A stretch of 60,120 nucleotides of DNA from Streptomyces gilvus. Lineage in GTDB: Bacteria; Actinomycetota; Actinomycetes; Streptomycetales; Streptomycetaceae. How positions within the stretch are numbered: the stretch's first letter is position 1; each line of letters starts with the position of its first letter. Of the stretch, positions 54,530-60,120 are shown piece by piece. Position numbers and translations under genes: made by a program. The notes under the pieces were generated by a model. The model was not told the DNA's origin. It saw only the letters and a list, made by a program, of their open reading frames with translations, and ran no database searches. The stretch lies in contig NZ_JAKWBE010000040.1 of assembly GCF_022513565.1 (NCBI RefSeq), positions 1 to 60,120 of the forward strand, in the 5' to 3' direction.

Positions 54530-55518
54530 TCGACCTCTCCGATCTTCAGCATCTGGCGCATGTACACGGCGACCACGCCCAGCAGCAACAGCACGGTGAT
54601 CAGGGCGATCGCGGAGCCCTGCGCGTAGTCGTTGACCTGGAAGGCGCGGTCGTAGGAGTAGGTGGTCAGGAGCTGGAACTCGTCCTCGGGATGGCCGTCG
54701 CGCATCACGAAGACCTGCGGGAAGACGCCCATGTCCCAGATGACCGACAGGGTCGTGAGCATCACGATGATCGGCTTGAGGATGGGCAGGGTGACGTACC
54801 GGAAGACACCCCAGGAGCCCGCGCCGTCCAGCCGGGCCGCCTCCTCCAACTCCGCCGGGACCTGGGTGAGTCCGGCGCTGAGGGTGATGACGACGAAGGG
54901 CACGGCTCCCCAGACCACCAGCAGCATGATGACGGCCAGACCCTGCGGTCCGCTCGCGAACCAGTTGTGACCGATCAGCTCAACGCCGGGCAGCTTGCTG
55001 AGCAGCGCGTTGAGGATGCCGTAGTCGCTGTCGAACAGCCACTTGAAGACGGTCGTGGCGACGATGATCGGCATGCCCCAGCTGGCCACCAGCACGATGT
55101 TGACCATGGTCTTCACCCAGCCGGAGACCCGCTGCAGCAGCAGCGCGACCAGCATGCCGAGGACCATCGTGAAGATGACCGACCCGGCGGCGAAGAGGAT
55201 CGTGCGCAGCACGACCTGCCAGAACGTGGTGTCGCTCAGCACCCCGGTGAAGTTGGCGAACCCGACCCACTCGGCCGGCTGGAAGCCCCACAGCTGGGAC
55301 TGCCCGAACTTCTGGAAGGACAGGGTGACCAGGCGGACCATGGGGTAGCCCATGACCAGCGCGAGGATCAGCAGACAGGGGGCGAGCAGCAGCCACGGGG
55401 TGGCCGCGCCGCCCGAGATACGGCCTCTGCGTGGCGCGTTCGGGGCGGACGGTGGTGACGGCGGCGCCGGCCGCGGCGGCGGCACCTTGGCAGGGGTGGT
55501 GGTGTCTGCGGCACTCAT
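54526..55518 (-). CDS. dasB: ABC sugar permease DasB
   Basis: The protein is 330 residues. A Pro-rich cytoplasmic N-terminus of about 35 residues precedes six membrane helices; the EAA loop is LEEAARLDGAGSWGVFRYVTLPILKPI. It pairs with DasC. It is separated from dasA by about 100 bases holding a hairpin, and overlaps dasC at its 3' end. ATG 55518 begins MSAADTTT. Confidence 0.95.
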   Translation of the reverse strand: MSAADTTTPAKVPPPRPAPPSPPSAPNAPRRGRISGGAATPWLLLAPCLLILALVMGYPMVRLVTLSFQKFGQSQLWGFQPAEWVGFANFTGVLSDTTFWQVVLRTILFAAGSVIFTMVLGMLVALLLQRVSGWVKTMVNIVLVASWGMPIIVATTVFKWLFDSDYGILNALLSKLPGVELIGHNWFASGPQGLAVIMLLVVWGAVPFVVITLSAGLTQVPAELEEAARLDGAGSWGVFRYVTLPILKPIIVMLTTLSVIWDMGVFPQVFVMRDGHPEDEFQLLTTYSYDRAFQVNDYAQGSAIALITVLLLLGVVAVYMRQMLKIGEVE

Positions 55519-55562
55519 CGCGCGCTCCTCAGCGGTCCCTCAGGTCGTACGGTCGTACGAGA

Positions 55563-55611
55563 AGCAGGGCCCCCGCCCCGAACGGTGCCCGGGGGTCGAA
55601 AGGGCCCTGCT
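55563..55611 (-). promoter_or_regulatory. Intercistronic stem-loop between dasA and dasB
   Basis: AGCAGGGCCC (55563-55572) pairs with GGGCCCTGCT (55602-55611), with secondary pairing of CCCCCGG-type arms within. It lies just after dasA. It may stabilise or partly terminate dasA mRNA so that binding protein is made in excess over permease. Confidence 0.75.
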
Positions 55612-55617
55612 CTCCGG

Positions 55618-56898
55618 TCACTTGGTGTTGATGACCTTGTCGATCGCGGCGTCCGCGGCCTTCGCGGCGGCCTCGACCGACTGCTTGCCGGTGCCGATGT
55701 TCTGCAGCATGGTCTGCAGCACCTGGGACTTCTCGACCTGGCCCCAGCCGGGCGCCATCGGGACGAACCAGTTGGACTCGGCCGCGGTGGCCGGGACCGC
55801 CGTGGCGGGGTCGCTCTTCAGGGCCTGGAGGTCGGTCTTGTTGTTGGGCAGGTTGCCCTTGGCCATCAGGCCCTTCTGGCCGGAGGGACCGGTGAAGGCG
55901 TTGATCCACTCGGCGGCGACGCCCTGCGCCTTGGACTTGACCGGGATGGCGAGGTCCGAACCGCCCAGGAAGACGGGCATGTTCTTGCCGGACGGACCCG
56001 GCATCACGAAGTTCTCGAGGTTGTTCTTGAGCTTGCCGGTCTTGTCGTTCTTCGGGTCGGCGGCGGTCGCGCCCTCCCAGGCGGCGCCGAAGATCATGCC
56101 GGACTTGCCCTGGCCGTAGACGATGTAGCGGTCGGACTCGTCCTTGGTCTTGTCACCGTGCATGTACTTGTCGATGACGTTCTTGAACTCGGTGAGGCCC
56201 TTGATGGACTGAGGCGAGGAGAGGTTGCCCTTCCACTGGCCGCCGTCCTGCTTGGCGATGGAGCCGCCGGCGTCGTAGACGAAGGACATGGCCGCGTACC
56301 AGTCACGGGTGGGCTGGTACCAGGCGGAGAACTTGTCGCCCTCCTTCGCCTGCACCTTGTCGAGGTCGGCGGTGAGTTCGGCGTACGTCTTCGGCGTGGA
56401 CTTCACGCCCACCGAGGCGAAGACGTCCTTGCGCCAGTTGCCGACCCGGCCGCCCGCGTAGTACGGGACGCCGTAGGTCTTGCCGTCGTACGTCACCGAG
56501 GCCTTCAGGCCGTCCAGCCAGGCGGAGGAGTTGGTGAACTTCGCGGGGTCGACGGGGGCGAAGGCGCCCTTGACCATGTAGCTCAGCATCTCGGTGTTGC
56601 CCATCTCGACCACGTCCGGCACCTTGTCGGTGGCGAGGACCGCGTCGAGCTTGGTGTTCTTGTCCGGCCAGCCGTAGTACTCGTGGTTGATCTTGATGCC
56701 GGGGTGGGCCTTCTCGACGGCCGCGTCGGCGGCCTTCACGAGGTTGGGCCAGTTGTTCTGGGCGTCGACGGTGAGCCAGACCGTCAGCTCCTTGGCGTCG
56801 GAGCCGGACGTCGAGCTCTTGTTGTCGCTTCCCCCACACGCAGCGACCGAGACCATCATGCCCGCGATACCGATCGCGGCTGCCAGCTTGCGCTTCAC
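55618..56898 (-). CDS. dasA: Chitobiose-binding lipoprotein DasA
   Basis: The protein is 426 residues. The lipoprotein signal MKRKLAAAIGIAGMMVSVAACGG has its lipobox Cys near residue 21, followed by a Ser-rich linker and a type-1 solute-binding domain (ELTVWLTVDAQNNWPNLVKA, VPDVVEMGNTEML, FGAAWEGATAADPKND). It captures chitobiose or N-acetylglucosamine at the outer membrane face for DasBC. GTG 56898 has GAGGAGGG 6-8 bases upstream. Two dre sites lie 55-95 bases upstream, so it is repressed by DasR. Confidence 0.95.
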   Translation of the reverse strand: MKRKLAAAIGIAGMMVSVAACGGSDNKSSTSGSDAKELTVWLTVDAQNNWPNLVKAADAAVEKAHPGIKINHEYYGWPDKNTKLDAVLATDKVPDVVEMGNTEMLSYMVKGAFAPVDPAKFTNSSAWLDGLKASVTYDGKTYGVPYYAGGRVGNWRKDVFASVGVKSTPKTYAELTADLDKVQAKEGDKFSAWYQPTRDWYAAMSFVYDAGGSIAKQDGGQWKGNLSSPQSIKGLTEFKNVIDKYMHGDKTKDESDRYIVYGQGKSGMIFGAAWEGATAADPKNDKTGKLKNNLENFVMPGPSGKNMPVFLGGSDLAIPVKSKAQGVAAEWINAFTGPSGQKGLMAKGNLPNNKTDLQALKSDPATAVPATAAESNWFVPMAPGWGQVEKSQVLQTMLQNIGTGKQSVEAAAKAADAAIDKVINTK

Positions 56899-56953
56899 GC
56901 CACCCTCCTCAGGGATGCCCACACCTCCCCGCCCATACGCCGGGACCTGAACC

Positions 56954-56993
56954 AATGGTGTAGACCAGTACCGGGAGCTTGGACCAGACCACG
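56954..56993 (-). promoter_or_regulatory. Two DasR-type sites upstream of dasA
   Basis: AATGGTGTAGACCAGT (56954-56969) and CTTGGACCAGACCACG (56978-56993). The first is a close dre match; the second is weaker. Confidence 0.8.
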
Positions 56994-57101
56994 AAGCCTG
57001 TCAAGAGTGCTCGAAAAGGCTCTGACCAGCCGTTATGCGACCTACATATGCAAGAACCTTTAAGTAAGAAGCCAGCGAAAACAGCGGCGGCGGAGTAGTG
57101 T

Positions 57102-57139
57102 CGTCCGCTAGACCACTTGGCTCTGTGGACTAGACCAAA
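57102..57139 (+). promoter_or_regulatory. Two DasR-type sites upstream of dasR
   Basis: A degenerate CGTCCGCTAGACCACT (57102-57117, good right half) and TGTGGACTAGACCAAA (57124-57139). They lie 67-104 bases before the dasR start and suggest autoregulation. The AT-richer 56994-57101 stretch must hold both divergent promoters. Confidence 0.72.
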
Positions 57140-57205
57140 ACAGGTGGCGACGGTATACAGAGGGGATCACGACGTGACCCGCGTCCGGAGCCGGGAAGGC
57201 AGACC

Positions 57206-57970
57206 ATGAGTACCGACGTCAGCAGTGCGGAGAACGAGGGCGGGGCAGGCGTGCGTACCGCGCGCGTGCCCAAGTACTACCGCCTGAAGAAGCACCTGCT
57301 GGACATGACGGAGACACAGTCGCCCGGCACCCCGGTACCGCCCGAGCGCACCCTCGCCGCCGAGTTCGACACCTCCCGCACCACCGTGCGGCAGGCGCTG
57401 CAGGAGCTGGTCGTCGAGGGGCGACTGGAACGCATCCAGGGCAAGGGCACCTTCGTCGCCAAGCCGAAGGTCTCCCAGGCGCTGCAACTGACCTCCTACA
57501 CCGAGGACATGCGCGCCCAGGGCCTGGAGCCGACCTCGCAGCTGCTGGACATCGGCTACATCACCGCCGACGACCGGCTCGCCGGGCTCCTCGACATCAC
57601 GGCCGGCGGCCGGGTGCTGCGCATCGAGCGGCTGCGCATGGCCAACGGCGAGCCGATGGCCATCGAGACCACCCACCTCAGCGCCAAGCGCTTCCCCGCC
57701 CTGCGCAGGTCCCTGGTCAAGTACACGTCCCTCTACACGGCGTTGGCCGAGGTGTACGACGTCCATCTCGCCGAGGCCGAGGAGACCATCGAGACCTCGC
57801 TGGCCACCCCGCGCGAGGCCGGCCTGCTCGGCACCGACGTGGGCCTGCCGATGCTGATGCTCTCCCGCCACTCCCTGGACCGGGACGGACAGCCGGTGGA
57901 GTGGGTGCGGTCGGTGTACCGGGGGGACAGGTACAAGTTCGTGGCCAGGCTGAAGAGGCCCGTCGACTGA
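57206..57970 (+). CDS. dasR: GntR/HutC-family aminosugar regulator DasR
   Basis: The protein is 254 residues, the known DasR length. The N-terminal winged helix is at about residues 25-90 (VPPERTLAAEFDTSRTTVRQALQELVVEGRLERIQGKGTFVA). The C-terminal UTRA domain binds aminosugar phosphates such as glucosamine-6-phosphate, which release it from DNA. It represses dasABC, nag and chitinase genes, and antibiotic-pathway regulators. ATG 57206 has GGGAAGG upstream. It is divergent from dasA. Confidence 0.98.
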   Translation: MSTDVSSAENEGGAGVRTARVPKYYRLKKHLLDMTETQSPGTPVPPERTLAAEFDTSRTTVRQALQELVVEGRLERIQGKGTFVAKPKVSQALQLTSYTEDMRAQGLEPTSQLLDIGYITADDRLAGLLDITAGGRVLRIERLRMANGEPMAIETTHLSAKRFPALRRSLVKYTSLYTALAEVYDVHLAEAEETIETSLATPREAGLLGTDVGLPMLMLSRHSLDRDGQPVEWVRSVYRGDRYKFVARLKRPVD

Positions 57971-58127
57971 GCGGAACGGGGCGGGGGTTCCACCACCGCT
58001 CAGGGTCTTCACGGAATCGACATACCGATATCCCGACGCGGTCTTCCACTGCCGCGACACCGTGACCTACATTGCCTGCGCATTACACATGTGATCACAG
58101 GCGATCGTGAGGGGACGGAGCCGCCGT

Positions 58128-58382
58128 ATGTCCGAAGTACCCGAAGTGAGACCACCGGTGGTGACCCCGGTCCGTGTGATCATCGCCGTCTGCCTGATCG
58201 CACCCTTCGTGGCGATGCTGTGGGTCGGTTCCTACGCCAGGACCGACCCGGAGTTCATCGGCATCCCGTTCTTCTACTGGTACCAGATGCTGTGGGTGCT
58301 GCTCTCCACCGCGCTGACCATGACCGCGTACAAGCTGTGGCAGCGTGACCAGCGCGCCCGCAAGGGGGGTGCGGGCAAGTGA
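58128..58382 (+). CDS. DUF3311 small membrane protein
   Basis: The protein is 84 residues with two membrane helices (VIIAVCLIAPFVAMLWVGSY and FFYWYQMLWVLLSTALTMTAY) and a basic C-tail. DUF3311 proteins are regularly paired with sodium:solute symporters of the MctP type and may be a subunit. ATG 58128 has GGAG 7 bases upstream. Its last four bases (GTGA) overlap the permease start, so the pair is coupled. Confidence 0.93.
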   Translation: MSEVPEVRPPVVTPVRVIIAVCLIAPFVAMLWVGSYARTDPEFIGIPFFYWYQMLWVLLSTALTMTAYKLWQRDQRARKGGAGK

Positions 58383-60007
58383 AGGACGGTGTCAACGGCG
58401 TCGCGCTCGGCGTCTTCATCTTCTTCTTCCTGGCCGTCACGGCCATGGGCTTCCTCGCCGCGCGCTGGCGCAAGGCCGAGAACGAGCACAGCCTCGACGA
58501 ATGGGGCCTGGGCGGACGGTCGTTCGGCACCTGGGTCACCTGGTTCCTGCTCGGCGGCGACCTGTACACGGCGTACACCTTCGTCGCCGTACCGGCGGCG
58601 ATCTACGCGGCGGGCGCGGCCGGCTTCTTCGCCGTGCCGTACACGATCCTGGTCTACCCCCTGATATTCACGTTCCTGCCGCGTCTGTGGTCGGTCTCGC
58701 ACCGCCACGGGTACGTCACGACCTCGGACTTCGTGCGCGGCCGCTTCGGCTCCAAGAGCCTGTCGCTGGCGGTGGCGCTGACCGGCATCCTCGCGACGAT
58801 GCCGTACATCGCGCTCCAACTCGTCGGCATCCAGGCCGTGCTGGACGTCATGGGCGTGGGCGGCGGCGAGAACACCAACTGGTTCGTGAAGGACCTGCCG
58901 CTCCTGATCGCCTTCGGCGTGCTCGCGGCCTACACCTACTCCTCCGGCCTCCGGGCCCCCGCCCTGATCGCGTTCGTGAAGGACACGCTGATCTACATCG
59001 TCATCGCGGTGGCGATCATCTACATCCCGATCAAGCTGGGCGGCTTCGACGACATCTTCGCCAAGGCCGGCCACGCGTTCGCCCAGACCAACCCGGCGAC
59101 GGGCAAGCCGCGCGGCGCCCTGGCACCGGCCGAGCCCGCCCAATGGACGTACGCCACCCTGGCGTTGGGCTCCGCGCTCGCGCTCTTCATGTACCCGCAC
59201 TCGATCACCGCGACGCTCTCCTCCAAGAGCCGTGAGGTGATCCGCCGCAACACCACGATCCTGCCGCTGTACTCGCTGATGCTGGGCCTGCTCGCGCTGC
59301 TGGGCTTCATGGCGATCGCGGCCGGGGTCAAGGTCACCAACGGGCAGCTGGCGATCCCGCAGCTCTTCGAGAACATGTTCCCGAGCTGGTTCGCCGGGGT
59401 GGCCTTCGCGGCGATCGGCATCGGCGCGCTGGTCCCGGCGGCCATCATGTCCATCGCGGCCGCGAACCTCTTCACCCGCAACATCTACAAGGACTTCATC
59501 AAGCCGGACGCCACGCCCCGGCAGGAGGCCCAGGTCTCCAAGATCGTGTCGCTGCTGGTGAAGGTCGGCGCGCTGGTCTTCGTCCTCACCATGGACAAGA
59601 CGGTCGCCATCAACTTCCAGCTGCTGGGCGGCATCTGGATCCTGCAGACCTTCCCGGCCCTGGTCGGCGGCCTCTTCACCCGCTGGTTCCACCGCTGGGC
59701 CCTGCTCGCCGGCTGGGCGGTCGGCATGGTCTACGGCACGGTCGCGGCGTACGGCGTCGCCTCCCCCACCCAGAAGCACTTCGGCGGCTCGTCGAAGGAG
59801 ATCCCGGGCATCGGGGAGATCGGCTACATCGGCCTCACGGCGTTCGTCATGAACGTGGTGGTCACGGTGGTCCTCACCTTCGTCCTGAAGGCCCTGAAGG
59901 CCCCGGAGGGCATCGACGAGACCAGTCCCCAGGACTACACGGCGGATGCGGGAGACCGGGGGGTGGAGGTGGAACTCCCGCCGGCAACCGCAGGAAGCGC
60001 CCACTGA
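58379..60007 (+). CDS. Sodium:solute symporter, monocarboxylate permease MctP type
   Basis: The protein is 542 residues with about 13 membrane helices. The SSSF pattern includes WGLGGRSFGTWVTWFLLGGDLYTAYTF at the start and ILPLYSLMLGLLALLGFMAIA in the middle. MctP-type transporters take up monocarboxylates such as pyruvate, lactate or acetate; the exact substrate is inferred from the family. GTG 58379 overlaps the DUF3311 stop. The protein is complete; the contig ends 113 bases later. Confidence 0.93.
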   Translation: MKDGVNGVALGVFIFFFLAVTAMGFLAARWRKAENEHSLDEWGLGGRSFGTWVTWFLLGGDLYTAYTFVAVPAAIYAAGAAGFFAVPYTILVYPLIFTFLPRLWSVSHRHGYVTTSDFVRGRFGSKSLSLAVALTGILATMPYIALQLVGIQAVLDVMGVGGGENTNWFVKDLPLLIAFGVLAAYTYSSGLRAPALIAFVKDTLIYIVIAVAIIYIPIKLGGFDDIFAKAGHAFAQTNPATGKPRGALAPAEPAQWTYATLALGSALALFMYPHSITATLSSKSREVIRRNTTILPLYSLMLGLLALLGFMAIAAGVKVTNGQLAIPQLFENMFPSWFAGVAFAAIGIGALVPAAIMSIAAANLFTRNIYKDFIKPDATPRQEAQVSKIVSLLVKVGALVFVLTMDKTVAINFQLLGGIWILQTFPALVGGLFTRWFHRWALLAGWAVGMVYGTVAAYGVASPTQKHFGGSSKEIPGIGEIGYIGLTAFVMNVVVTVVLTFVLKALKAPEGIDETSPQDYTADAGDRGVEVELPPATAGSAH

Positions 60008-60010
60008 AGC

Positions 60011-60095
60011 GCGCCCTTCGGGGGCGCGGGGCTGTATCGATATGCGGCTCCGCCGCGTGAGCGCGATCAACCACGAACAACCCGCAGCGGGGGGG
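60011..60095. repeat. Interspersed intergenic repeat, copy 2
   Basis: GGGGCGCGGGGCTGTATCGATATGCGGCTCCGCCGCGTGAGCGCGATC and flanks are the reverse complement, with changes, of 52056-52128. Here it follows the permease gene. Confidence 0.8.
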
Positions 60096-60102
60096 GCCGG
60101 GG

Positions 60103-60120
60103 CCCCCCCCCCCCCCCCCC
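60103..60120. other. Terminal poly-C run of 18
   Basis: The window ends in 18 consecutive C preceded by G-runs. This is likely a contig end or sequencing artefact rather than biology. Confidence 0.7.

Overview
The window is high-GC chromosomal DNA from a Streptomyces species. The evidence is dense GC3-biased coding, many GTG starts and GTGA/ATGA stop-start overlaps, a WhiB-family gene, a nickel superoxide dismutase with its maturation protease, an RsbW/SigH stress sigma module, and a complete dasABC-dasD-nagB-dasR aminosugar locus. From memory, and not checked against a database, most of the gene order matches the S. coelicolor segment from SCO5281 (2-oxoglutarate dehydrogenase) to SCO5231 (dasR). 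That makes the stretches that do not fit stand out. The window ends in a run of 18 C, which looks like a contig end.

Layout. 1-3.4 kb: 3' part of the fused E2/E1 2-oxoglutarate dehydrogenase. 3.5-9 kb: small or regulatory genes (DUF6104 protein, a repeat-bearing hypothetical protein, a DUF4097/PadR pair, an HTH/Clp_N pair with two perfect operators). 9-17.3 kb: a quinone-oxidoreductase-like enzyme, malic enzyme, a polar amino-acid ABC transporter, a methyltransferase, a CGNR regulator, then sodX and sodN facing away from each other. 17.3-23 kb: a decayed integrative element inserted at the 3' end of sodN. It is bounded by a 22-bp near-perfect direct repeat (attL/attR). It holds a truncated integrase, a 5'-truncated RHS-repeat protein with a cysteine-rich C-terminal tip, and a small downstream gene that may be its immunity gene. 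23-31 kb: phosphate/polyphosphate genes (PiT, small membrane protein, PPK2), an AraC regulator with two VOC proteins, an ECF42-type sigma factor with its DGPF partner, and small genes. 30.9-33.5 kb: a family 2B encapsulin shell with its predicted polyprenyl-synthase cargo. 33.8-35.3 kb: an amidase and a PLP enzyme.

35.3-41.25 kb: six minus-strand genes forming the most interesting accessory island. In transcription order they are a PycTM-like membrane effector, a class III nucleotide cyclase, a large STAND-like protein with a degenerate P-loop, an SPFH-like protein, a three-helix membrane protein and a coiled-coil protein. The cyclase-effector pair resembles Pycsar antiphage defence. The extra genes, and a short motif shared by the cyclase tail and the STAND-like protein, suggest an expanded variant that I do not recognise as described.

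41.4-52 kb: a Na+/H+ antiporter, a UBP zinc-finger protein, the anti-sigma/SigH operon behind a SigB-type promoter, a DAG-kinase-like enzyme, wblE with a clear terminator, a PdtaS-like histidine kinase, a TetR regulator, a SIS-domain sugar-phosphate enzyme and nagB. 52-58 kb: dasD, dasC, dasB, dasA and divergent dasR. DasR-type sites (dre) lie before nagB, dasA and dasR, and unexpectedly upstream of the histidine kinase. 58-60 kb: a DUF3311 protein and an MctP-type monocarboxylate permease.

How the parts work together. The das/nag block imports chitobiose or N-acetylglucosamine and feeds glucosamine-6-phosphate into glycolysis under DasR control. PiT and PPK2 link phosphate uptake to polyphosphate use. 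The two accessory insertions (the sodN element with RHS toxin, and the cyclase/STAND island) look like conflict functions carried on a conserved chromosomal core.
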